A DNA stretch of 64,000 nt from JAVBSN01 sp031556525 (GCA_031556525.1 JAVBSS010000037.1:36795-100794); one strand, 5' to 3'; positions 16,790 through 24,329 are shown, counted from the stretch's first letter. The notes: generated from the letters alone by a model not told the origin. A program made the numbers and translations.

Positions 16790-17608
16790 TTATTTGAAAT
16801 AATCAATTGATTTTGTTAAATTTAGTTCTTCTGCATTTACTGAAAACACATTATCATCTTCTTCGCTATCTTCATCACCATATAGTGAAGATATTGCTTT
16901 TTGTTGATACTCTAGAGTTTTTAGATATGCTTCTGTAGCAAATGATAACTTAGAGTAACTGGTATCTTCAATTGAAGCAGCAGATACAGTATCTGAACTT
17001 GTAGAGGATGCCTTAGGAATAGTAGCAGCTTTATTTGATGTAACATAAGTGGTATTTGGAACTGAAATCCCCTCGTTCATATATCCAAGTATTTTCTGTA
17101 CATAGTTTTGTGTTTCTTTAAATGGTGGAATTCCACCATATTTAGTTACATTACCAGGACCAGCATTGTAAGCAGCTAAAGCAAGGGAAACATCTCCGTT
17201 AAATTTATCAAGCATTTCTTTTAAATATTTGGCACCGCCCATAATGTTTTGTTCAGCATCATAAGAATCAGTAACTCCTAGATATCTTGCAGTAGAAGGC
17301 ATCAATTGCATAATTCCTTGAGCTCCTGATTTGGAAGTTGCATTAGGGTTAAAGTTAGATTCAGCCTTTGCAACGGCCTTTAGCAAATTAACGTCTATAT
17401 TATAAGTAGCAGCAGCTCTATTAAAAATATCATCAAGAGTAGTAGAGCCTGAACTTATTGTACTAGTAGTATTAGAGGTAGCTGTAGAATTAGATAATGA
17501 ACTTACTACTAATTCATCAAATGAAGAACTATTAGAAGATGAAGTTCTTGCAGTTGTATTATTATATATAGATTCATCAACATATCCAACGCCATTAACG
17601 TATGTCAT
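16790..17608 (-). CDS. Lytic transglycosylase (SLT domain) without a recognisable signal peptide
   Basis: 272 residues. The SLT lysozyme-like domain spans about residues 75-190: DDIFNRAAATYNIDVNLLKA, the catalytic Glu in AVAKAESNFNPNATS, GAQGIMQLMPSTARYLG, and LALAAYNAGPGNVTKYGGIP. These enzymes cut peptidoglycan glycan strands, leaving anhydro-muramyl ends. The N-terminal ~70 residues are Ser/Thr/Asn-rich low complexity, and no hydrophobic signal is visible from MTYVNGVGYV; the C-terminus is acidic (GDEDSEEDDNV). Start taken at GGAGGATAAAATTATG; an upstream in-frame ATG at 17647 has no ribosome site and adds no signal peptide. Confidence 0.85.
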   Translation of the reverse strand: MTYVNGVGYVDESIYNNTTARTSSSNSSSFDELVVSSLSNSTATSNTTSTISSGSTTLDDIFNRAAATYNIDVNLLKAVAKAESNFNPNATSKSGAQGIMQLMPSTARYLGVTDSYDAEQNIMGGAKYLKEMLDKFNGDVSLALAAYNAGPGNVTKYGGIPPFKETQNYVQKILGYMNEGISVPNTTYVTSNKAATIPKASSTSSDTVSAASIEDTSYSKLSFATEAYLKTLEYQQKAISSLYGDEDSEEDDNVFSVNAEELNLTKSIDYFK

Positions 17609-17834
17609 AATTTTATCCTCCGTAAAACGTATATTATTAAAATACAAAATAACTTACAATATGTATATCGGTAATTCATAGTAAAATTATAATTAATATA
17701 CCATAAGAAATTTTTGTAAAATTACAATAGTTATAATAACATAAATATTTGAATTTGTCATTTCCAAGAAAAATATTAGATTGTATGTTAAAATAATAAA
17801 AAGTATAGGTGATAAGGGTATAGGAGGTGAGATT

Positions 17835-18197
17835 ATGAACAGTAATGAAGTTATAGAAATGTTAATATCAGAATTTCCGTTTATTAAAGATGAATTAGCT
17901 GAAAATGATCATTTAGAGGGTTTATCTCATCCAGTATTTTCAATATTATTTCTTCCACATATAATAAAGTTTTGCGAAATGGAAGATAAAGAAAGCTTAA
18001 AAAAGTTAGGTGTACTATTAGAAAAGATGGAATGTGAAGGTGTAATGGTACAGCAGGTGGTGAATGTTTCGGTACTTGAAGATTTTATCTTTGATGCTCC
18101 GGAATTGGTTCCTATACTAGCTAAATATTTAGGGGATAAAACACTAAAAGACTTAAAATATTGGATTAAAAGATACAAGTTGAATCCTTTGACCTAG
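17835..18197 (+). CDS. Unknown protein, immunity-like small helical protein
   Basis: 120 residues, acidic, all-helical in appearance, beginning MNSNEVIEMLISEFPFIKDE, with no signal or membrane segment. TAGGAGGTGA gives an almost perfect ribosome site before ATG 17835; the longer frame from 17781 lacks one. The style (a short acidic helical protein with repeated Leu/Glu) is that of immunity or DUF7674-like proteins of polymorphic toxin loci, but I do not recognise a defined family with confidence. First of a run of small unknown genes on the same strand. Confidence 0.7.
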   Translation: MNSNEVIEMLISEFPFIKDELAENDHLEGLSHPVFSILFLPHIIKFCEMEDKESLKKLGVLLEKMECEGVMVQQVVNVSVLEDFIFDAPELVPILAKYLGDKTLKDLKYWIKRYKLNPLT

Positions 18198-18225
18198 GAT
18201 AAGAATGAATGTGGGAGGGATACAG

Positions 18226-18546
18226 GTGAAGTTTAAGCATTTACTTATTGAATGTTATTGTGAGGAAGAATTACAGCAAGAAATATGCAATAATAATTTT
18301 GAAATGGGGATTCAGTGTATAAATTGTCCTCAAGCAAGTTATGTGCCATGTCCTAATGAATTAGCATTATCTAATAATAAAGGGGTTGTAGAGAGCGTAG
18401 AGGATTTTATAGGTTTTGGAGGAGATATGGAGCCAACGGAAATCTGTGAAGAGGAAGAGAGAATTAGGATTTGGCGAGATATATGTAAAAGAAAAATAAA
18501 AGAGGCATATGAAGAATACATAAGGAAGTTTAATTCGGAAGTATAA
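18226..18546 (+). CDS. Unknown Cys-rich small protein
   Basis: 106 residues if started at GTG 18226, which has GGGAGGG 7 bases upstream; an in-frame ATG at 18205 with a weaker AGGA is possible. Cysteines cluster in CYC, MGIQCINC and VPC, followed by an acidic stretch (EICEEEERIRIW) and a basic helical end. Could bind metal. Cytoplasmic by appearance. Unrecognised; lies 28 bases after the previous gene and 14 before the next, so it is part of one transcript. Confidence 0.6.
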   Translation: MKFKHLLIECYCEEELQQEICNNNFEMGIQCINCPQASYVPCPNELALSNNKGVVESVEDFIGFGGDMEPTEICEEEERIRIWRDICKRKIKEAYEEYIRKFNSEV

Positions 18547-18560
18547 GGGGTGAGTTATTG

Positions 18561-19703
18561 ATGGATTTAACGGAATATTTACAGAATGTTTTAAAAGATG
18601 AACAATATATTGAATGGGTAAATGATGGCCTTAGTGATAGGTTATTACCTGGAAAAAGTAATATTGATGAAAGACTACTTGATGAAATTATATTTAAATT
18701 AAATTCAAGAAAGGAAAGAGATTGCTTTTGGGAATCAATACTCGATTTTTTATCACCAGAATCATTTAATTCAGTTTTTGAATATCTTGTAGATGAGGAT
18801 ATTGCTGTTTGTAAAATGGGGCATATGGATTTAGAAGACGATAAGTTGGAAATATTATCTGGATATGTTGAAGAGGCTTTGTTTACTTTAGCAAAAAGAA
18901 TTTATAAGGGTAAACAATATTCAGTTGATGAATTTTGTGATTTACTAAAAAAACATGATACAGGAGTCATATTAGATCAGCTTTTATTGGTAATCCCTAA
19001 TAATGATGAAAAGAAGAAAGCTTTATATTATTTTTATAGTCAAAAGGAAGAATATGGTTCTAAAATAATAGAGTTAATAAATGTAGAAAAATTAATTGTT
19101 ACTGAAAATATAGATGAAATACAAAAAGCATTTGAATCAAAAAATTATTTGTTTTATTTGGCAATCTCAAAAAACTTATTTACTCCAAGTGATATACTAG
19201 AAGAGCTTAGTAAAATAAAAGGAATGAAATTTGCTTCTGAAATAAGGACAAATAGTCAAAATACAAAAAGAATCAAAGATAATTTTATATCTATAAATGA
19301 ATATAAAATTAAGGTTTTAAGTATTGGAAGTTATGACGAAAAGGGAATATTTACTGATGCACAATGGGAACCATTTATGGGTAATATGGGAAGAAGTTGT
19401 GATGGGGTAAGAATTCAAGTTAAATCTAATTATCAAGAAATTAGTAATGAACTTTCCAAATACAGTGATATATCAGAAGAAGACTTATCGATTAAGGAAT
19501 CAAATTTGGTACAGCTTTTTATAAGGAGTAAGGAAGAAGAATTTTGGTATGCATTATCAAAATGTAAATTTGGTTCAGATAGTGGAATAATCCATTTAGA
19601 ATTTTTGAAAAAAGAAAAATGCATAGCGAAGTTGAAAGTAGAGCCACATAATAATCTTGTTTTATTAAAGTTATTGGGCAACATACAAAGGAGAATACAA
19701 TAA
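18561..19703 (+). CDS. Unknown protein, probably frameshifted near its C-terminus
   Basis: The present frame gives 380 residues ending LLGNIQRRIQ. From about base 19670 the -1 frame remains open and reads VIGQHTKENTIRHVGDFIEK and beyond, ending in KYVIIIIK and a TGA at 19790-19792. That stop overlaps the ATG of the next gene as ATGA, the usual form of translational coupling. The joined protein would be about 410 residues. The simplest view is a one-base deletion (or sequence error) at AAAGTTATTGGG. Mostly acidic and helical, cytoplasmic, no recognised family. Confidence 0.6.
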   Translation: MDLTEYLQNVLKDEQYIEWVNDGLSDRLLPGKSNIDERLLDEIIFKLNSRKERDCFWESILDFLSPESFNSVFEYLVDEDIAVCKMGHMDLEDDKLEILSGYVEEALFTLAKRIYKGKQYSVDEFCDLLKKHDTGVILDQLLLVIPNNDEKKKALYYFYSQKEEYGSKIIELINVEKLIVTENIDEIQKAFESKNYLFYLAISKNLFTPSDILEELSKIKGMKFASEIRTNSQNTKRIKDNFISINEYKIKVLSIGSYDEKGIFTDAQWEPFMGNMGRSCDGVRIQVKSNYQEISNELSKYSDISEEDLSIKESNLVQLFIRSKEEEFWYALSKCKFGSDSGIIHLEFLKKEKCIAKLKVEPHNNLVLLKLLGNIQRRIQ

Positions 19704-19792
19704 GACATGTTGGTGATTTCATAGAGAAGTTAGTAGAACTACTTCAAAAAGCGGTTGATGAAGGTAAGTATGTTATTATAATAATCAAATGA
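19670..19792 (+). pseudogene. Displaced C-terminal coding segment of the preceding gene
   Basis: 40 codons in the -1 frame relative to the gene starting at 18561, with protein-like content (GDFIEKLVELLQKAVDEGK) and a stop overlapping the next start codon. It has no start codon or ribosome site of its own. The transition point has no canonical X XXY YYZ slippery heptamer, so a mutation is likelier than programmed frameshifting. Confidence 0.6.
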
Positions 19793-20091
19793 TTAAAACA
19801 AAATTTGATTTGCGTGAAAATAACAAGCTGTATTCGTTTGAAATATATAATCCTCAAGTGCTTATGTTTGATCAATGTCTTATAAACAAGGATAAGAATG
19901 AAATCTTAGAAATATTAAAATTAAATGGTTGTTATGATGTTGAGGAAGAAGATTATGGATTTTTTGAAACAATATTTAGTAAAGAAATATGGAGTACATT
20001 TGTATTTGAATTTGATAAGTTGACACATATTGAATTTAGTCCATTGTCTGATAGTAATAAAAAAACAATTTGGCCTATGGAAAATAGGTAA
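19789..20091 (+). CDS. Unknown 100-residue protein
   Basis: Begins MIKTKFDLRENNKLYSFEIY and ends TIWPMENR; acidic, with no signal or membrane segment. Its ATG overlaps the stop of the displaced upstream reading frame (ATGA), which implies it was translated by coupling, because no Shine-Dalgarno sequence is visible. No family recognised; belongs to the same small-gene run. Confidence 0.55.
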   Translation: MIKTKFDLRENNKLYSFEIYNPQVLMFDQCLINKDKNEILEILKLNGCYDVEEEDYGFFETIFSKEIWSTFVFEFDKLTHIEFSPLSDSNKKTIWPMENR

Positions 20092-20127
20092 ATTAAAATA
20101 AATTTTTAATAATAAGGGGAGAAAATT

Positions 20128-20604
20128 ATGAACCAATTAGAAAACTGTGTGGAAACTTTAAAGAGTATGTTAGATGAGGAGAATTTCAATTATGAAAAAC
20201 CTAATGTATCAGTTGCATGGAGTATTTTTAAAAAATTTGCAGATGTCAATTTTTCTGTAGATGAAGGTCTTGTAATTAGTGATGAGAGAACAATATGGTC
20301 TTGTGTACTTTCTAAGAATGAAGAAATAGTTGAATGTGCAATGATACGTCAATTTTCAGTAGATGACGAAGAGGGATATAATGAGTATATTAAATATCTT
20401 GAAATAAAATTTAAGTATCCAGTGAATTTATTTACTAATATATCTCCATATAAAGAATATCCACATATATCGTTTTATTCAGATATACAATCATATGATT
20501 TTGATAATTATGATGCCTTTTATGAGAATGTTGAAAAAACAGACACAATGATTATTGCACAAAGTAATATGCCATTAGATTGTTTAATAGAGTTTGATTA
20601 CTAG
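20128..20604 (+). CDS. Unknown 158-residue acidic protein
   Basis: Preceded by AAGGGGAGAAAATT. Acidic, rich in Tyr, Asp and Phe, for example KYPVNLFTNISPYKEYPHIS and YDFDNYDAFYENVEK; no membrane segment or signal. Its composition and size are like those of immunity proteins, but no family could be named. Follows the previous gene by 36 bases. Confidence 0.65.
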   Translation: MNQLENCVETLKSMLDEENFNYEKPNVSVAWSIFKKFADVNFSVDEGLVISDERTIWSCVLSKNEEIVECAMIRQFSVDDEEGYNEYIKYLEIKFKYPVNLFTNISPYKEYPHISFYSDIQSYDFDNYDAFYENVEKTDTMIIAQSNMPLDCLIEFDY

Positions 20605-20621
20605 AAATAGTGGTAAATTAT

Positions 20622-20957
20622 ATGAAAAAGAATATATTTATAGTCGTAATATTAATTGTAATATTAATTGGTGGGTGTAGTAATAATGATGATGAAAAAA
20701 GTACATCATATCAAATGGAATATGATGTTATAGAAACAGGTGATGGAAGTACCTTGTACCAGATAGATGGAAAGAAATATGAGAATTTATTAGAAGTATC
20801 AGGTAGAAGTAATAGTGCAGAATGTGATAGTTATTATATTGTTTTATCAAATGATAGTAATATTACTTTTGAGGATGTAGATAAACGGTTTTGGTCAAGT
20901 AGCACTACCGAGGAAACGGATTTCTATATAATTGAATATGGAATATATGATAAGTGA
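20622..20957 (+). CDS. Small lipoprotein of unknown function
   Basis: 111 residues. MKKNIFIVVILIVILIGGC is a lipoprotein signal with lipobox LIGG-C, followed by an Asn/Asp-rich linker and an acidic extracytoplasmic domain (QMEYDVIETGDGSTLYQIDG). The start is the second in-frame ATG of the ORF (the first is at 20610); no strong ribosome site is seen before either. Last gene of the island's sense run; an AAATATAGA/TCTATATTT hairpin follows at 20996-21018. Confidence 0.65.
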   Translation: MKKNIFIVVILIVILIGGCSNNDDEKSTSYQMEYDVIETGDGSTLYQIDGKKYENLLEVSGRSNSAECDSYYIVLSNDSNITFEDVDKRFWSSSTTEETDFYIIEYGIYDK

Positions 20958-20995
20958 TTATAATATAGGAGAATGTTATGAAAATATAGATCTTA

Positions 20996-21018
20996 AAATA
21001 TAGATTAAGTCTATATTT
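20996..21018 (+). terminator. A-U hairpin after the lipoprotein gene
   Basis: Nine-pair stem AAATATAGA/TCTATATTT with loop TTAAG; the U tract is only the end of the stem, so termination is uncertain. Just upstream is AGGAG followed by ATG AAA ATA TAG (20974-20985), a start site with nothing left behind it. Confidence 0.4.
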
Positions 21019-21043
21019 ACAAAACTATATAATATGCTATAAT
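21016..21043 (+). promoter_or_regulatory. Promoter of the RatA-like antitoxin RNA
   Basis: TTTACA (21016-21021), 16-base spacer, TATAAT (21038-21043) preceded by an extended -10 TGC. Predicted start about 21050. Confidence 0.65.
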
Positions 21044-21049
21044 AGATAT

Positions 21050-21138
21050 ATAAATAGGAGTAATCGCCCACAAAGTGGTTAACCTCGTTTTAGTGAAAAA
21101 TACCTACCTAGACGGTCAAGTGCAAGGTAGGTATTTTT
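21050..21138 (+). ncRNA. Candidate antitoxin RNA (RatA-like)
   Basis: About 89 nt from the predicted start to the end of the shared terminator. It converges on the minus-strand toxin gene and is complementary to the toxin mRNA 3' end over the terminator (21096-21138), the arrangement known for txpA/ratA. It contains GCCCACAAAGTGGTTAACC near its 5' end. Confidence 0.65.
21096..21138. terminator. Shared bidirectional terminator of toxin and antitoxin RNAs
   Basis: A perfect 14-base inverted repeat, AAAAATACCTACCT and AGGTAGGTATTTTT, around a 15-base loop. The toxin stop codon overlaps its right edge. Confidence 0.9.
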
Positions 21139-21232
21139 ATTTGTGCTTGTTATTCCTATCTATATAGGCAAGCAGTGCTACGATTAACATTCCAAACGCT
21201 ATCATTAAAGATATTGCTTCATATGTACTCAT
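21137..21232 (-). CDS. Putative holin-like toxin (TxpA/Hol_Tox type)
   Basis: 31 residues, MSTYEAISLMIAFGMLIVAL followed by LAYIDRNNKHK: short polar start, one hydrophobic helix, basic tail. This is the pattern of the PF16935 'putative holin-like toxin' group related to TxpA of Bacillus subtilis. The ATG follows GGGGAGGTGGTGTG, a very strong ribosome site; a longer in-frame start at 21340 would begin upstream of the predicted mRNA and is rejected. Expressed from a minus-strand promoter and ends in a terminator shared with the antitoxin RNA. Confidence 0.85.
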   Translation of the reverse strand: MSTYEAISLMIAFGMLIVALLAYIDRNNKHK

Positions 21233-21316
21233 CACACCACCTCCCCTCTTAGTGATATCTTGCATCACGCAAGTATGGGAGGCTACCACCCTGTACACGA
21301 TTACTCCATAAATATA

Positions 21317-21345
21317 TAATAGCATATAAGTGTACAACAATCAAT
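21317..21345 (-). promoter_or_regulatory. Promoter of the holin-like toxin gene
   Basis: On the minus strand: TTGATT (21345-21340), 17-base spacer, TATTAT (21322-21317) with extended -10 TGC. Predicted mRNA start about 21309, giving a 75-base leader. Confidence 0.65.
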
Positions 21346-21483
21346 AAAATGTAAATAAAAAAAATACAAAAGAGACGATGTAATAAAGAGTATTTAAAAG
21401 CATTGCATATTATGAAATTATACAATAAAATTAGTAATGTTAGGGTATATATAGTGAGTAAGAAACATATGGGGGATAAAATA

Positions 21484-22233
21484 GTGAAAAAAGAAAATTC
21501 AAGAAATAGTCAGAATGTAATTAGCGAAGAACAAGAAAGTAAAGATCCGTTGCAAAAAATTCAATTAACATTAGTGAAAATATTTGTATTATTAATAGTA
21601 ATATTAGTTGGAATACAATTATATAATTATTTTCAACCTGCTAAATCAAAAAGTGTTCCAGAAGGGATTATTGTATATTTAGAAGAACGATATGGAGAAG
21701 AATTTGAACTAGAATCATGGAGTGGTGGTAATTTATTTAATAGAGATATACATGCCTATGCATATCCTGTAGAACAGGGGAAAGAGTATATGTTTCAAGT
21801 TGATGGATATAGAGATAAAGATGGAAAAAGAAAATATTATGATACATATGTACAAGAGAAAATAAAAAAAGTATGCAATAATTATATAGAACCGATTATA
21901 AGAGAATACTTTAATGAATATAAGTTTTATATAATTGTTACTGGTAAGGGAGCTACTGAAAATTTACCGTCAGATATTGAAGTAAAAGAATTAAAGGAAT
22001 CAAAATTAGATGAGCATTTTCCACTACCTAATTTATATGTATACTTACCACCTAGTGAATCCCAAGATGAAATAATTACACTAATAGATACAATAAATGA
22101 AAGTAATTATGAAGGATATATATATGTTGTATGGTGCTATAGGGATGAAGTGTATGATGACATTACAGAGGATAATAGGAGTGTCAAAGATTATATTAGT
22201 GGACAAGACTATGAATCATATAATGGTAGATAA
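21484..22233 (+). CDS. Unknown single-pass membrane protein
   Basis: About 249 residues with this start: a charged cytoplasmic N-terminus, one membrane helix (LVKIFVLLIVILVGIQLYNY), and an outer domain of ~180 residues, acidic and Tyr-rich, ending YISGQDYESYNGR. The start is uncertain: GTG 21484 has GGGGGA about 8 bases upstream, whereas in-frame ATGs at 21403 and 21412 lack ribosome sites and encode an implausible N-terminus. No family recognised. It stands between the toxin-antitoxin locus and the hydrogenase, and its base composition is that of the accessory island. Confidence 0.6.
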   Translation: MKKENSRNSQNVISEEQESKDPLQKIQLTLVKIFVLLIVILVGIQLYNYFQPAKSKSVPEGIIVYLEERYGEEFELESWSGGNLFNRDIHAYAYPVEQGKEYMFQVDGYRDKDGKRKYYDTYVQEKIKKVCNNYIEPIIREYFNEYKFYIIVTGKGATENLPSDIEVKELKESKLDEHFPLPNLYVYLPPSESQDEIITLIDTINESNYEGYIYVVWCYRDEVYDDITEDNRSVKDYISGQDYESYNGR

Positions 22234-22273
22234 AGTTATTATAAGCTTAGCTTATTTAACCAAAGTTAACGCA

Positions 22274-22302
22274 TAGACATAAGCCTCAAAATGTTGTATA
22301 TT
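22274..22302 (+). promoter_or_regulatory. Promoter of the hydrogenase gene
   Basis: TAGACA (22274-22279), 17-base spacer, TATATT (22297-22302). A palindrome ATAAGCTTAGCTTAT lies at 22239-22253, a possible operator. Confidence 0.5.
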
Positions 22303-22343
22303 AAGAGTGTTATAAAAGTGAAAAACATCAAAGGAGAACCATC

Positions 22344-23837
22344 ATGAGAGGTTTAGAGACTAACGTAAGAAGAATACGAAAGCAAGTATTTGTGGAGATA
22401 GCAAATGTTGCGTACAATTCTCAAAATATAAATGATGATATAGAAGCAATTCCGTATACAATTACCCCTGGTGACACTCCGCAGTTTTGCGAGAGTATTC
22501 ATAGAGAACGAGCAATTACTATGGAGAGAGTAAGACTTGCTATGGGTATGTCACTTAGACCTGAAGATAAGCCTGTACATGTAACTCAAGGTTTAGATAA
22601 GAGTAATATAGATGAGAAATATTATGAACCACCGCTTATGCAAGTTATTCCATCAGCATGTAATAGTTGTGAGCATAATTTATATGAAGTAAGTAATCAA
22701 TGTAAGGGATGTGTTGCACATCCATGTAGTGAAGTTTGCCCAGTTAATGCAATTTCAATGGTTAATGGTCGTTCGGTTATTGATCAGAGTAAATGTATTA
22801 GATGTGGTAAGTGTAAGAATAACTGTCCTTATGATGCAATTGCACATAAGAGAAGACCTTGTGCAGATGCCTGTGGGGTTGGAGCAATAGAAAGCGATAA
22901 CTTAGGAAGAGCTAAGATAAATAACGATAAATGTGTATCATGTGGTATGTGCATGGTTAGTTGCCCATTTGGAGCAATAGCAGATAAATCACAATTATTC
23001 CAGTTGATTAAAGCTATGCAATCAGGAAGAAAGATAGTAGCAGAGATAGCACCAGCCTTTGTTGGACAATTTGGTGATTATGCTACGCCTGATAAGATTA
23101 AAGCAGCCTTATTAAAATTAGGCTTTGCAGATGTATATGAAGTTGCAATAGGTGCAGATATGGGTGCTATTGCAGAAGCAAACCACTATGTAAAGGAAGT
23201 AGTAAATGGTGAGCTACCATTTTTATTAACATCATGTTGTCCATCATGGTCGATGTTAGCTAAGAAGTATTTTCCAGATCTTATTGATAAAATATCTAAT
23301 GAGCTTACGCCGATGGTTGCTACAGCAAGAGTTATTAAGGAAAAAGATCCAGAAGCTTCAGTAGTATTTATTGGACCATGTGCAGCGAAGAAGTTGGAGG
23401 CTGCTAGAACAACAGTTAGAAGTGATGTTGATTTTGTAATAACATTCGAAGAATTAGATGCTATGTTTATAGCTAGAGATATAGAATTTGATGATTTTAA
23501 AGTAGGAGTTCCTGTTGATGATGCAACTGGTATTGGACGTGGTTATGCAGTAGCGGGCGGAGTTGCTAAGGCAGTTAAGACTTGTGTAAATGAATACTAT
23601 CCAGATGTCGAAGTTAAGGTAGAACATGCAGAAGGCTTGGCTGAATGTAGAAAGACTTTAACACTAGCAAAAGCAGGAAAGATGAATGGTTGTTTAATTG
23701 AAGGAATGGGCTGCCCTGGTGGATGTATTGCAGGCGCAGGAACTAATATTCCTATTAATAAAGCAACAGTACAAGTTCATAATTTTGCTAATAGCACAAA
23801 AAGAGTTATACCAGAGAATACTGGAGAAAGCTTATAA
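22344..23837 (+). CDS. [FeFe] hydrogenase, group-B-like monomeric type
   Basis: 497 residues. The N-terminal half carries ferredoxin-type cysteine sets: CNSCEHN, CKGCVAHPCSEVCP, CIRCGKCKNNCP, CADAC and CVSCGMCMVSCP, for several [4Fe-4S] clusters. The C-terminal half is the H-cluster domain with L1 TSCCPSWSM, L2 IGPCAAKKLEA and L3 EGMGCPGGCIAGAG. The GPC form of L2 and the MGCPGGC form of L3 are those of the divergent group B enzymes, not the MPC form of the classic group A hydrogenase. Probable role: H2 production or uptake with ferredoxin; no partner subunit is adjacent. Strong AAAGGAG site. Confidence 0.9.
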   Translation: MRGLETNVRRIRKQVFVEIANVAYNSQNINDDIEAIPYTITPGDTPQFCESIHRERAITMERVRLAMGMSLRPEDKPVHVTQGLDKSNIDEKYYEPPLMQVIPSACNSCEHNLYEVSNQCKGCVAHPCSEVCPVNAISMVNGRSVIDQSKCIRCGKCKNNCPYDAIAHKRRPCADACGVGAIESDNLGRAKINNDKCVSCGMCMVSCPFGAIADKSQLFQLIKAMQSGRKIVAEIAPAFVGQFGDYATPDKIKAALLKLGFADVYEVAIGADMGAIAEANHYVKEVVNGELPFLLTSCCPSWSMLAKKYFPDLIDKISNELTPMVATARVIKEKDPEASVVFIGPCAAKKLEAARTTVRSDVDFVITFEELDAMFIARDIEFDDFKVGVPVDDATGIGRGYAVAGGVAKAVKTCVNEYYPDVEVKVEHAEGLAECRKTLTLAKAGKMNGCLIEGMGCPGGCIAGAGTNIPINKATVQVHNFANSTKRVIPENTGESL

Positions 23838-23858
23838 AAGAGGTCTATGACCTCTTTT
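23836..23858 (+). terminator. Terminator after the hydrogenase gene
   Basis: Perfect 10-pair stem AAAAGAGGTC/GACCTCTTTT with a TAT loop. It starts at the stop codon of the gene. Confidence 0.85.
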
Positions 23859-23903
23859 GTTATATTAATAGATGAAGATACGAAAGGAAATAAGGTGATT
23901 TAT

Positions 23904-24062
23904 ATGAATGAATTATTATGTGGTTTACTAGGATTAATTGCAACAGGAGATGATTCTAAACCTTGGCTTATAGCTATATGCTTAATAGTGTCAATAGTTG
24001 TGATAATAGCGATGATTATATTATCTGCAAAGAGCAAGAAAGAAGATAAGGATAAAGAGTAA
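23904..24062 (+). CDS. Small membrane protein of unknown function
   Basis: 52 residues: MNELLCGLLGLIATGDDSK, a hydrophobic helix (LIAICLIVSIVVIIAMIIL) and a charged tail (SAKSKKEDKDKE). The TGD..., helix, Lys-rich tail order looks like the C-terminal anchor of a Gram-positive surface protein without the protein. AAGGTGAT lies 8 bases before this ATG; the longer frame from 23847 begins within the terminator. Presence as a real gene is likely but unproven. Confidence 0.6.
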   Translation: MNELLCGLLGLIATGDDSKPWLIAICLIVSIVVIIAMIILSAKSKKEDKDKE

Positions 24063-24329
24063 TTTAATTGTTCTTACAACTATGTTTTCCGCAGTCAGTA
24101 TTACTATTATTATTTGTATTTTGAAAATTCTAGGGTATATTTAAAATTTATATGTGAATTAAAGTATTATTGAAGGAAATAGTGGGTTTTCTTTGATAAA
24201 TTGTGTATAACTATGTGGATAGTGTGGAAAAGTTTGAAATTTAATAACAATTTTCAGAAAATTTAGAATTAATTATTGAGAAGTTATACAATCTTAGAAT
24301 GATTATATTCTTATTTAAAGGTGCATTAT
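24063..24329. other. Gene-free region with DnaA-box-like cluster
   Basis: No gene is visible. Three motifs close to the DnaA box complement TGTGGATAA lie within 30 bases: TGTGTATAA (24202-24210), TGTGGATAG (24214-24222) and TGTGGAAAA (24223-24231). Each of the first two differs from it at one base. No dnaA or dnaN gene is nearby. Confidence 0.4.

Larger units (their letters stand above)
21057..21307. repeat. Inverted repeat bounding the TxpA-like locus
   Basis: GGAGTAATCG at 21057-21066 and its complement CGATTACTCC at 21298-21307. Both lie at the predicted 5' ends of the two convergent RNAs. Confidence 0.8.

Noticed and set aside
19655..19680. Programmed -1 ribosomal frameshift
   Set aside because: There is no canonical slippery heptamer and no clear downstream stimulatory stem; mutation or error is simpler.
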